Shown here piece by piece: positions 32,807-41,465 of a DNA stretch of 64,000 nt. A model generated the notes under the pieces. That model did no database searches and was not told the DNA's origin. It saw nothing but the letters and a program-made list of their open reading frames with translations. A program made the position numbers and the translations under genes. This DNA comes from G965247265 sp965247265 (GTDB lineage: Bacteria > Pseudomonadota > Gammaproteobacteria > UBA4575), in contig OZ252002.1 of NCBI GenBank assembly GCA_965247265.1, forward strand, positions 1,302,001 to 1,366,000, read 5' to 3'. Every line of letters starts with the position of its first letter. Position 1 is the stretch's first letter.

Positions 32807-33772
32807 ATGAAAAAAATATTGATTACTGGAGCAGCCGGACAAATTGGGTCCGAATTAACATCAACGTTACGCAATAAATACGGTAATGAAAATATAATTG
32901 CTGCAATACATACACCTAAATCAAAAATGGAGATAGTCTCAATTGAACCTTGGTTCAGTTTTGAGATAAGAGATCGAAACTCAATAGAAGAAATCGTCAA
33001 AGAACATAAAATAAACACAATTTTTCATCTAGTTACTCTGCTTTCAGCAAAAGCAGAAAAAAATCCACAGCTTGCCTGGGATGTAAACGCAAATGGCTTG
33101 ATGAATGTGCTAGAAATAGCTCGCTTGTATGATTGTGCAGTATTCTTTCCAAGTTCTATTGGTGCATTTGGCTCTTCTACGCCACGTGATAATACACCGC
33201 AAGTGACTATTCAACGGCCGAGTACCATATATGGGGTAACCAAAGTAAGTGGTGAACTGTTATGTGATTATTATTACAATCGTTATGGAGTCGATACACG
33301 CGGTGTACGATACCCCGGCATCATTTCATATCAAGCAATGCCAGGTGGAGGTACTACAGATTATGCGGTGCATATGTTTTGTGCCGCATTAAAAGGTAAG
33401 CAATATAACTGTTACCTCAAACCCGAAACCATGCTTGATATGAGGTACATACCCGATGCATTAAATGCAGCAGTGTTCCTCATGGAAGCCAATAGCAATC
33501 AATTGGAGCATCGCAATGCATACAATATCACTGCTATGAGTTTTACTCCACATGAGCTGGCAACTGAAATAAAAAAACATTTCCCAAAGTTTGCGGTCGA
33601 TTACCAAATTGATCCGACAAGACAAGCCATAGCGGACTCTTGGCCCAATTATATGGATGATAGTGCCGCACGCAACGAATGGGGATGGTCTCCAACCTAT
33701 ACTCTATCAACAATGGTTGAAGATATGTTACAAATGTTGTTGAAAAAGCTAGCAATTAACACGAGAAAGTAG
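32807..33772 (+). CDS. tdh: L-threonine 3-dehydrogenase, SDR type
   Basis: A 321-residue NAD-dependent short-chain dehydrogenase of the epimerase-like threonine dehydrogenase type. It oxidises L-threonine to 2-amino-3-oxobutyrate. Visible are the NAD loop GAAGQIGSEL, the catalytic YGVTK (Tyr-x-x-x-Lys), and RYPGIISYQAMPGGGTTDYAV, which is characteristic of this group. The ATG at 32807 (MKKILITG) is preferred over a TTG eight codons earlier. Its stop touches the ATG of kbl, so the unstable product passes to the partner enzyme. Confidence 0.93.
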   Translation: MKKILITGAAGQIGSELTSTLRNKYGNENIIAAIHTPKSKMEIVSIEPWFSFEIRDRNSIEEIVKEHKINTIFHLVTLLSAKAEKNPQLAWDVNANGLMNVLEIARLYDCAVFFPSSIGAFGSSTPRDNTPQVTIQRPSTIYGVTKVSGELLCDYYYNRYGVDTRGVRYPGIISYQAMPGGGTTDYAVHMFCAALKGKQYNCYLKPETMLDMRYIPDALNAAVFLMEANSNQLEHRNAYNITAMSFTPHELATEIKKHFPKFAVDYQIDPTRQAIADSWPNYMDDSAARNEWGWSPTYTLSTMVEDMLQMLLKKLAINTRK

Positions 33773-35014
33773 ATGTCACTTGAAAAAATAGAGCCGCTGC
33801 TAACCAAGCAAATTGAAAAACTAAACAGTAAAGGAGTATCAAAAGGTAAGGAAAAAGTTGTTACAGGTAAACAAGCTGCAAAAGATGGTTTTAGTGAACG
33901 ATATTATTTGCAAGGGTATAAAGGGCGCGCTTTTTTAAGAATGAATTCCAATTCCTATTTGGGGTTTACTGATCATCCGAAGGTTGTCGAAGCCGAAACA
34001 ATAGCAGCAGAGCGATATGGTACGGGCCCTGGCGCAGTAAGATTCATCAGTGGAACCTATCAACCTCATATTGAATTGGAAGAAAGGCTTGCGGAATTTC
34101 ATAATAGAGAAGCATGCATGATTATGAGTTCAGCCTATGCCGCCGTCATGGGGGTATTGCCACAGTTTGTCCATGAGCACACCTTAGTTATAAGTGATGC
34201 GTTAAATCATAACTGCATTATTAATGCGATACGTTTATCAGGAGCAGCAACAAAAGCCATCTATTCCCATCTCGACATGCAAGAGTTAAACACGGTTCTT
34301 GAATCTAATATAAATAAGGTAAATCGTGTATGCATAGTTACCGATGGTGTTTTCAGTATGCGTGGAGATCACACACCTTTACATGAAATCAAGGAAATAT
34401 GTTCTCGACATGATGAGAATTATAAAGAAGGTGTGATTCTTATTGTGGATGATTCGCATGGTGTGGGTGCATTCGGTAAAAGTGGACGCGGCACAGAAGA
34501 GTTTACTAATACACGGGCCGATATTCTCATTGCAACCTTAGGCAAAGCTTTTGGTGTAAATGGTGGATATATCGTGTCGAATAAAAAGATTATCGAATAT
34601 TTAAAAGAGACCGCACCATTTTATATTTACTCCAACCCCATTACCCCCGCAGAAGCCGCGGCGACATTGCAAGCATTAAACATTTTGAATAGTAGTGAAG
34701 GTGAAAAATTACTTTCAAGCCTACTTGCTCTCACTGCAAAATTACGCAATGGATTAGTAAAGCAGGGGCTTGAGACAATTGAGGGTGAACACCCCATTGT
34801 GCCAATCTTAATACGTGATACGCATAAAACTTCAGCGTTAGTAGAGCATCTATTTGAAAACAATGTATTGGTAACTGGTTTGAACTATCCAGTTGTACCA
34901 ATAGGTGAAGAAGAAATCAGGTTGCAAGTAGTAGCAAGCCATACCGACAAAGACATAGATTACTTATTAAGCATACTAGAAAAATTTAATTCACTGTGCT
35001 TGATGAATTCTTAG
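33773..35014 (+). CDS. kbl: Glycine C-acetyltransferase (2-amino-3-ketobutyrate CoA ligase)
   Basis: A 413-residue PLP enzyme of the alpha-oxoamine synthase family. It cleaves 2-amino-3-oxobutyrate with CoA to glycine and acetyl-CoA. The PLP lysine is in ATLGKAFGVNGGY, preceded by VDDSHGVGAFG; the N-terminal NSNSYLGFTDHPKV is typical. Its ATG follows the tdh TAG without a gap. The acetyl-CoA and glycine products connect to the acetate and lipoamide enzymes further down. Confidence 0.92.
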   Translation: MSLEKIEPLLTKQIEKLNSKGVSKGKEKVVTGKQAAKDGFSERYYLQGYKGRAFLRMNSNSYLGFTDHPKVVEAETIAAERYGTGPGAVRFISGTYQPHIELEERLAEFHNREACMIMSSAYAAVMGVLPQFVHEHTLVISDALNHNCIINAIRLSGAATKAIYSHLDMQELNTVLESNINKVNRVCIVTDGVFSMRGDHTPLHEIKEICSRHDENYKEGVILIVDDSHGVGAFGKSGRGTEEFTNTRADILIATLGKAFGVNGGYIVSNKKIIEYLKETAPFYIYSNPITPAEAAATLQALNILNSSEGEKLLSSLLALTAKLRNGLVKQGLETIEGEHPIVPILIRDTHKTSALVEHLFENNVLVTGLNYPVVPIGEEEIRLQVVASHTDKDIDYLLSILEKFNSLCLMNS

Positions 35015-35641
35015 TCACACAATGTAAAGATCAATTTTTAGAAGGAATATTGAATTCCCTTATAATTCCCTGTTATAGATAATCCAGCTTGAAGTTCAGA
35101 TTATTTAAGTATCTTGAAGCTTAAAAGAATTTAAGTAATAGGATGGTTTGCAGGAGTTTAATTTGTAAATTTCCCCTGTAAATTGGCTGTTAAACAGGGA
35201 ACATACATGTAAGAGTAGGGTTTGCTTGAGACTCCAACCACCGCCATACAGTTAAATTTAATTTTTAGAATTCAAAGTTTGAAATAAGGTTATTTTTATA
35301 TGCCTAACTAAGAATGTGTGCATTGTTAATTCTTTGATTAACAAATTCATAGTGCGTTAAAAATAAAAGCAAATATTCAGATTAAAGAATTGTTTATGCA
35401 GTGTAAATAAACAAAAAAGTATTGCTGTACTAGTGTCGAAGTTGCAATAAACAGAAAATTTATCGTGCGATTAGTTTGAAATGTAAATTATATTACAGCT
35501 TAGTAAATAACGAATTGACTGTATGCAATGCGCTATGTTTGAGAGTAGCCTTGAAAAGGCGCTAATAGAAAATACATGAGAATTAATTGGTGTACTATGT
35601 AGACTATTTTATAGAATTGATGTTAATAACTAATTTTACGA
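35015..35641. other. Non-coding stretch with two nested inverted repeats
   Basis: No gene is supportable. GGAGT (35153-35157) can pair with ACTCC (35231-35235), enclosing CCCTGT (35174-35179) with ACAGGG (35194-35199). It could be a small structured RNA or the end of the tdh-kbl message. The rest is AT-rich with no further signal. Confidence 0.35.
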
Positions 35642-36220
35642 ATGCGGAATGAAATAGAAATTTTGACAAATAGTGATAATAAAAATTTAGCAATTGGGAT
35701 TTTAGGTGAAGGGAACCTTGTAAGTTTAATTACTGAACAGCTATTAAATTCAAGATACTCACTGAATATATTAGATAGCCAAAAATTTGAGAATATTGAA
35801 GGCAGTATATTTTATTTTAACTCTATAAGATCACTTATAAGCGCGTCTAAAATTGTAATTACTATTGCAGCGGATGGGCCTGAGTTAGAGCGATTATTGT
35901 TTGATGATGAGGGAATTTCTAACTCTAGCTTAGGCGGTAGAGTTATTATTGATATGAGCCCCGTATCACCTGAATTCATTCAAGAAATATCAGAACAACT
36001 CATCGAGAAAGATATATCATTTCTAGATGCAGCTATCATTAATGAAGAGAAGGATCAGTCTGGTGCATTGCAAATGTTGTTAGTGGGCGGAGAAAAAAGT
36101 GTCTACGAAAAAATTCTTCCCGTTTTCCAAAATATATCAAAGAGTGTTAAATATTTAGGCGCAAATGGCGCAAGTCAATTTTATAAGCAAGCATTTGGTG
36201 TGCGGAAAAAATTAAGCTAA
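35642..36220 (+). CDS. Short 3-hydroxyisobutyrate dehydrogenase-like protein, NAD-binding half
   Basis: A 192-residue protein resembling only the N-terminal Rossmann domain of beta-hydroxyacid dehydrogenases: IGILGEGNLVSLITEQLL, a serine-loop region VIIDMSPVSPEF, and the tail YLGANGASQFYKQAFG, where relatives have the GxGxxxKxxxN motif. The C-terminal helical domain of about 100 residues is absent, and the glycine motif is loose (GEGN). It may be a shortened enzyme or a binding protein; catalysis is doubtful. Confidence 0.6.
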   Translation: MRNEIEILTNSDNKNLAIGILGEGNLVSLITEQLLNSRYSLNILDSQKFENIEGSIFYFNSIRSLISASKIVITIAADGPELERLLFDDEGISNSSLGGRVIIDMSPVSPEFIQEISEQLIEKDISFLDAAIINEEKDQSGALQMLLVGGEKSVYEKILPVFQNISKSVKYLGANGASQFYKQAFGVRKKLS

Positions 36221-36331
36221 GCAAATTATTTAATGTTTTAAGTCATTGATTATTTTAAATTATGCCAAGTAACGCTTGATAAATATTATATCTGTTATAA
36301 TAAATTCTAGCTCCACATAAGATACTAGGTT

Positions 36332-36574
36332 ATGAAAATGGCATTGTTGCAGTATATATCTCTATCGAAAGCGGCAAAAATTTCAGGCATTCCTATAACA
36401 AAGTTATACCGATATATCCATGCAGGTGAATTAAAGGTGTTCAAGCAAAATGGAACTTTAGAAATTAATATTCAAGATTTGCTTAGGAAAAAATCAAGGA
36501 TGAGTGATAGTGAGTTATTAGAGCCTGCATTTATGAATTTTGTATCAAAAGTAAAAAAAGAAGAACGTAAATAA
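36332..36574 (+). CDS. Small excisionase/MerR-type HTH protein
   Basis: An 80-residue protein with an N-terminal winged-helix DNA-binding unit (YISLSKAAKISGIPITKLYRYIHAGELKVFKQNGTLEINIQDL), as in excisionase-like regulators. The remainder is a short basic tail. It probably regulates a neighbour or assists a mobile element; the target is not visible. It converges with the flavin reductase gene. Confidence 0.75.
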   Translation: MKMALLQYISLSKAAKISGIPITKLYRYIHAGELKVFKQNGTLEINIQDLLRKKSRMSDSELLEPAFMNFVSKVKKEERK

Positions 36575-36614
36575 CAGACTTCCCAATTATATGTTTTAAA
36601 ACATATTGGCGGTA

Positions 36615-37100
36615 TTAAGAATCTATGTGGTGAAATTGGGCCTTATGCCAAACAGTTGAAGAGTCGTCATTCATCCTTATATATATGACTTCGCCTATTA
36701 AAATAATATGATCCCCACCAGGGAAAATATCTTTAGTTGTGCACTCTAGCGATACAGGGCAATCTGTAAGTATTGGCAGCCCACTTTCGCCCTTAATAAA
36801 TTCATTGCCTTCAAATTTATCGCAGCCCTTAGTTGCAAACTTAAACGCGAGCTCTTCATGTTTACTGCCAAGGATATTAACCGCATATTGACTGCAGTTA
36901 TTAAATGGGTCAAAACAGTCCGCACTAGTTGCAAGGCAGACTAAGATTAATGGCGGAGAGAGGGAGAGTGATAAAAAAGCAGATGCAGTAAATCCACATC
37001 TATTACCTGCGTTATCCGTTGTTGTAACAATAGTTACGCCACTAGGGAAACACCCCATTGCTTGCTTGAAAGTTTCAGCAAAGTCTTTGTTTGAATTCAT
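36615..37100 (-). CDS. Flavin reductase (NADH:FMN oxidoreductase, two-component type)
   Basis: A 161-residue flavin reductase-like domain: MGCFPSGVTIVTT, the FMN-contact stretch GFTASAFLSLSLSPPLILVCLA, and GGDHIILIGEV. These enzymes hand reduced FMN or FAD to a separate monooxygenase. The cluster holds an FMNH2-dependent monooxygenase (43069) and a second, unrelated FMN reductase (44454). It is transcribed away from the sigma-54 regulator gene with a 416-base control region between. Confidence 0.87.
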   Translation of the reverse strand: MNSNKDFAETFKQAMGCFPSGVTIVTTTDNAGNRCGFTASAFLSLSLSPPLILVCLATSADCFDPFNNCSQYAVNILGSKHEELAFKFATKGCDKFEGNEFIKGESGLPILTDCPVSLECTTKDIFPGGDHIILIGEVIYIRMNDDSSTVWHKAQFHHIDS

Positions 37101-37516
37101 AGCAGAGCCAATGTTACTGCGCTAATTGTTGTCCGTGTAAAAAAAATTTTATAATGTAAGTAAAATTATTTTATTTAATGCAAATCATTTGTGTGTATAC
37201 ATATAAATAATTTGCCTGGCTATCCTTCTTGCATAGCTAAAAAAAATAGTGCATACACATTGCTTGTCTATGTTTCATTTAGCACATTTCAGCCAAATTA
37301 ATTGGTCAATCTGACACATAGAATGTATAATTTTTACATTAGATTGTTTCATGCAGGCAAAAACCTTTGTTTTTTCAAGGTACGACGTGTCATAACAAAC
37401 TATTCATAGTATAAAAATAAATTCTGATGAGAATAATTATACTGCAAATTTATCTACTCTAGATTATGTATGAATATTTCAATTTTACATAGATATAGCA
37501 TATTGAGGAAATCGAA
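37101..37516. other. Divergent control region of flavin reductase and sigma-54 regulator
   Basis: It is AT-rich with no gene. A TGGC..TTGCAT motif near 37215-37232 has 11 instead of 10 bases between GG and GC, so it is not called as a sigma-54 promoter. Confidence 0.35.
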
Positions 37517-38923
37517 ATGGAAATGAAAGTTTCGCAAAAAATATTAGTCGTTGAGCATGATCAAGAATTTGGCGATGCAGTTAAAGCGCTGTTGGAAAAA
37601 AATGCAATGGAAGTCACTCATGTTACTAAAGCTGTAGACGCGATGAAATTGCTGCTTTCAGAGCATATTGACTTGGTTCTAAGTGATCTTAAATTAAGCG
37701 GGCCGTCAGGGCTGGAATTGCTGAGAAGGATGCGAGCGGAGCAATTAGAATTACCCACCATAATTATGACGAGTTACACATCTATAAAATGTGCAGCCCA
37801 AGCTTTGCGATTAGGTGCTGCAGACTATATTTTAAAACCATTTACAGATTCCTACTTAGTACACGCAGTAACAAGAGGGGTTAACGAAAAATTCATACAA
37901 AAGGAAAATACATTATTAAGACGAAATTTGAGTGCTGCACTGCATACCAAACAAGAAATTATTGGTGAAAGTCACTCAATAAAAGAGTTGAAAAATTTAA
38001 TAAAACAAGTAGGGCCAAGTGAGACAACCGTTCTTATACAAGGTGAAAGTGGTACTGGTAAAGAACTTGTTGCATTAGGAATTCATAAGGCAAGTTTACG
38101 TAGTGAGGGAAGATTTGTTCCAGTAAATTGCGGCGCAATACCTTCGGAATTAATGGAGTCAGAATTCTTTGGCCACGTGAAAGGTGCTTTTACTGGTGCA
38201 ATTGCCAATAATATTGGTCTTATACGAGAAGCAAACGGGGGGACATTGTTTTTAGATGAGATAGCAGAATTAGCGCCGATGTTGCAAGTAAAGCTTCTTA
38301 GATTTATTCAAGATAAAATTGTTCGACCCGTTGGTGATAGTGAATCCTATAAGCTAGATGTGCGTATTATTGCGGCTTGCAATAAAGATTTGCAGAAAGA
38401 AGTGGCTGAAGGTCGCATGCGAGAAGATTTGTTTTACAGATTAAATGTTATTCAAATATCAGTGCCTCCTTTGCGTCAACGGTTGAATGATATTGGCCTG
38501 CTTACAAAATACTTTATCAATTACTTCAATATGTCATTGGGCCGGAAAATTAATAAAGTAGATGGGAAAGCACTGAATTTGTTTAAACAATATGAATGGC
38601 CTGGCAATATTAGAGAGCTTGAAAATTCAATTGAAAGGGCTGTTATATTAGCTAAAAGTGATGAACTAACCGTGGATGACTTTAAGCACATCAAGAGTAA
38701 TGGATTAAATAAGAAATTATATGATTTTGATGATGTGATAAAGCAAGAGCCATTATCGATAGACGGTTATACAAAACAAATAATTGCAGAATATCAAGAT
38801 CAATATAATGAAATTGAACTGGCAAAATTACTTGGAATTGGGAGAAAGGCATTATGGATGCGACGAAATCGTTGGGATTTGCATCGCGGCCAGCATGATG
38901 ATTTAGCTGAACTTGCTTCATAA
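37517..38923 (+). CDS. Sigma-54-dependent response regulator (NtrC family)
   Basis: A 468-residue protein: receiver domain (residues about 8-120; phospho-acceptor Asp in LVLSDLKLSG, Lys in DYILKPF), AAA+ domain (about 145-380) with Walker A GESGTGKE, the sigma-54 contact loop GAFTGA, Walker B TLFLDEIAEL and arginine finger region, then a C-terminal HTH (NEIELAKLLGIGRKALWMRRNRW). It activates sigma-54 promoters in response to a sensor kinase not found in the window. Its place next to an SfnG-like gene recalls SfnR control of dimethyl-sulfone use, though SfnR itself lacks a receiver. Candidate promoters lie at 39339 and 41380. Confidence 0.92.
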   Translation: MEMKVSQKILVVEHDQEFGDAVKALLEKNAMEVTHVTKAVDAMKLLLSEHIDLVLSDLKLSGPSGLELLRRMRAEQLELPTIIMTSYTSIKCAAQALRLGAADYILKPFTDSYLVHAVTRGVNEKFIQKENTLLRRNLSAALHTKQEIIGESHSIKELKNLIKQVGPSETTVLIQGESGTGKELVALGIHKASLRSEGRFVPVNCGAIPSELMESEFFGHVKGAFTGAIANNIGLIREANGGTLFLDEIAELAPMLQVKLLRFIQDKIVRPVGDSESYKLDVRIIAACNKDLQKEVAEGRMREDLFYRLNVIQISVPPLRQRLNDIGLLTKYFINYFNMSLGRKINKVDGKALNLFKQYEWPGNIRELENSIERAVILAKSDELTVDDFKHIKSNGLNKKLYDFDDVIKQEPLSIDGYTKQIIAEYQDQYNEIELAKLLGIGRKALWMRRNRWDLHRGQHDDLAELAS

Positions 38924-39600
38924 ACTGTTAATCAATAATTGTTAAATTTCAGATAGATTTGAATTTTAAAGTCTTCAAAAATTATCTTGATTCAATACAG
39001 CAGTATAAATTTGAATAAGTTTTTGCTGCACACAAGTTAGAACATTGAAGCCATAACAATGTGAACTGGTCGTAAGGCTGCTTGATCATTTAGTTAGCAA
39101 TTTATTTTATAATTTACATATATGTATTACATAAAAATAATTTATGGAATACATTGTTTGTCTGCTGCCCGAGTTTAATCTATGTTATCGAATTCAAATT
39201 AATTACTTAATTTAAATTCTCTTTGATTTGTTTCTAATAGAGCAATAAGTATGTCATTTTGAAACATCAAAAAGTTTCTTCAGACTAAAATATTTTTAAA
39301 TCGCTTGAAATATAATGAATTATTTCGAGTATGTTATCGGGAACGATTATTGCTTAACTATATTTGAATGTGAACAGTTTCTTGCGCAGTGAGATAATGC
39401 AGAAACAAAATTTTTGAGATTATGTACTCCTTCTCATTAGATGCATCTCGTTAGTTAGCTGTGCAAAGAGACTGTTCGTTGTGGCTTACAAATTGTGCTT
39501 GCCTTAAACAATTAGCAGAAATAGAATTTTTCTTGTAGGCATGGACATTTTATTTAATGGCACTGTGCATAAAAATAAATAATTTACGGAGGAGTTTAAA
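38924..39600. other. Long AT-rich leader before the binding-protein gene
   Basis: 677 bases without a gene. It holds a well-matched sigma-54 site at 39339-39355 and a weaker GG-N10-GC site at 39067-39082. The rest is low-complexity AT-rich DNA. Confidence 0.45.
39339..39355 (+). promoter_or_regulatory. Candidate sigma-54 promoter of the binding-protein gene
   Basis: GGGAACGATTATTGCTT: GG and GC are spaced by exactly ten bases, with ACG and TTGCT matching the -24/-12 consensus. It lies about 245 bases before the start at 39601. Confidence 0.5.
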
Positions 39601-41025
39601 ATGATATCTAAAACCCTAAAGAAATCAGTAGTGCTTGCATTTTCATTTGCTGCATTACTGATGACTTCGCTGCCTGCTTTTTCTGAAGGGCAAATGTATA
39701 TTCCTATACCAAGTTATCGTGTTGGCCCTTATGCGGCTGGTGGCACGGGTTATTACGGTGGAATTTTAGATTATTACAATCTAAAAAATATCCGTGATGG
39801 TGGAGTAGGTGGAGTTAAAATAATTTGGTCTGAATGTGAGACAGAATATGCTGTTGAGCGTGGCGTCGAATGCTATAAGCGCATGAAGGACAGAGAAGGG
39901 GGAGCACTTTTCTTTGATCCATTAAGCGTAGGTATTGCCGAGGCTTCAAACGAAGTTGTACGTAAGGATCAAATTCCAATGATTACTGTGAATCATGGAA
40001 AGAGTGAAACCATTGATGGTGAAGTATTTCCATTTGTATATCCATTAGGAATGGGTGTTCCAGATGAATACAATGCGACGGTAAGATTTATGGCGCATTT
40101 AGAATCTGGCGATGATCCTAATACTGTTGACATTAAAGCAGCCTTGGGTGGCAAGAAAATCATTACTCTGTTCCATGGGTCTCCGTATGGAAGAAATGCA
40201 CTTGATTATGTGGACGCCATGGGTGAGGAGTATGGTTTTGAACACATCAGAATAGAAATTCCACATCCAGGCAATGAGCAAGGTGCGCAATGGATTAGAG
40301 TTCGCAAAGAAAAGCCCGATTTTGTCTTTCTCCGAGGATGGGGCGTGATGAATCCCGTTGCGATGCAATCTGCAGCGCGTATGGGTTATCCCGTTGATCG
40401 TCTTATCGGTAATATCTGGAGTAACTCAGATGAAGACGTAAGACCTGCTGGTAAAGCGGCACATGGCTATCAGGCCATTACGACACACCCCGCTGGTATC
40501 TTTACTAAAGTTCAAGACGAGATAATCGAAATTGTTTACAAAGGCGCAGGTCAGGGAGACCTTCAAGATAAAAGTCGACTCGGTAGTGTTTATCATAATT
40601 TAGGTATCACCGCTGGAATTATGCACGTAGAGGCGATCATTAATGCGCAAAAAAGATGGGGTGATATACCTTTAAATGCTAAGCAAGTGAGATGGGGTTT
40701 TGAAAACATACGCTTTGACGAGGCGCGTATCAAAGAACTGAATGCTGAAGGATTGTTAGCGCCAATGCTGGTGACATGTAAAGACCATGTTGGTGGTCAT
40801 AACTCCAAGTTTCAAAAATACGATGTAAATAAAAGACAGTGGGAAATCGTAACGCCTTGGATTAGGAGTCAGGCGCCTAACGAGATGTTGTTCGCGATGG
40901 CAGAAACCTATCGAACAGACAACAATATCGAGAAACGGGATTGTAATGATCCAGGTCAACGTGATAGCTGGAAGCTTGATGGTGATCAACCTGTCGTACC
41001 CGCTGGCGTGAGTACTTGGGAGTAG
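39601..41025 (+). CDS. Periplasmic ABC-transporter substrate-binding protein (branched-chain amino acid type)
   Basis: A 474-residue secreted binding protein. Residues 1-28 form a signal peptide (SVVLAFSFAALLMTSLPAFSEG). The mature part has the two-lobed type I fold, with PSYRVGPYAAGGTGYYGG at the ligand cleft and VGGVKIIWSECETEYAV. Such proteins bind amino acids, amides, urea or aromatic acids. No permease or ATPase genes follow, so the ligand could instead be presented to a sensor or to a transporter elsewhere. ACGGAGGAG gives a strong ribosome-binding site. In context, an organosulfur solute is possible but unproven. Confidence 0.88.
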   Translation: MISKTLKKSVVLAFSFAALLMTSLPAFSEGQMYIPIPSYRVGPYAAGGTGYYGGILDYYNLKNIRDGGVGGVKIIWSECETEYAVERGVECYKRMKDREGGALFFDPLSVGIAEASNEVVRKDQIPMITVNHGKSETIDGEVFPFVYPLGMGVPDEYNATVRFMAHLESGDDPNTVDIKAALGGKKIITLFHGSPYGRNALDYVDAMGEEYGFEHIRIEIPHPGNEQGAQWIRVRKEKPDFVFLRGWGVMNPVAMQSAARMGYPVDRLIGNIWSNSDEDVRPAGKAAHGYQAITTHPAGIFTKVQDEIIEIVYKGAGQGDLQDKSRLGSVYHNLGITAGIMHVEAIINAQKRWGDIPLNAKQVRWGFENIRFDEARIKELNAEGLLAPMLVTCKDHVGGHNSKFQKYDVNKRQWEIVTPWIRSQAPNEMLFAMAETYRTDNNIEKRDCNDPGQRDSWKLDGDQPVVPAGVSTWE

Positions 41026-41061
41026 TAAGGGTTAGTTAAGGTTATAAATTAATTTGGGAGT

Positions 41062-41096
41062 GGTAGTGCTTTCCAACAGGCAGTGGCAATACTACC
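41062..41096 (+). terminator. Hairpin after the binding-protein gene
   Basis: GGTAGT (41062-41067) pairs with ACTACC (41091-41096), 37 bases after the stop. It has no T-run and is a weak candidate. Confidence 0.35.
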
Positions 41097-41160
41097 ATGC
41101 CGAATTAGAGTGATTGTTATAAACCTTAGTAGTTGTTTATAACCAAAGTGTGATCAAAAA

Positions 41161-41312
41161 TTAGGTGCAGCGAAGAATCGTTGTTAACCTAATTGCACAG
41201 GAGCAAAAGGCATGCCGGATACGATGGGATTGTATGCGTGATACATGGAAGTACTTCCGGCTCCTGTTGTGAAACAGGTTACCGAATGTGTACGTTTCAT
41301 TAAGAAACGTAC
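41161..41312 (+). ncRNA. Structured RNA between the binding-protein gene and ribBA
   Basis: Exact helices: TTAGGT (41161-41166) with ACCTAA (41187-41192); ACAGGAGC (41197-41204) with GCTCCTGT (41260-41267), enclosing TGTAT/ATACA and GGAA-GTAC-TTCC; and a final nine-pair hairpin GTACGTTTC-ATTAA-GAAACGTAC (41290-41312). It lies upstream of the sigma-54 promoter of ribBA, so it would belong to the preceding transcript or be its own RNA. It does not contain the FMN riboswitch core. Confidence 0.5.
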
Positions 41313-41379
41313 AGTGGTATATTGATACTCATCAATACATCGAGCAGCACAAAATCAATGGGTTGTATTAGGTATATAA

Positions 41380-41396
41380 TTGGCATAATTAATGCA
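41380..41396 (+). promoter_or_regulatory. Candidate sigma-54 promoter of ribBA
   Basis: TTGGCATAATTAATGCA matches the -24/-12 pattern with TTGGCA, ten bases between GG and GC, and TGCA. It lies 70 bases before the ribBA start and would put the riboflavin and monooxygenase genes under the sigma-54 regulator at 37517. Confidence 0.6.
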
Positions 41397-41465
41397 GTTT
41401 TTCTGAATAGTTATTAATTATTTACAATTACAGAGCAAATTGGATTAAAAAAGCGTATTAAAATT

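Noticed and set aside
37215..37232. Sigma-54 promoter before the regulator gene
   Set aside because: Eleven bases separate GG and GC; the sigma-54 holoenzyme requires ten.
41161..41312. FMN riboswitch before ribBA
   Set aside because: The conserved AGGG..GAAAUUCCC and GGCGGU blocks of that riboswitch are absent, and the structure lies upstream of the promoter.
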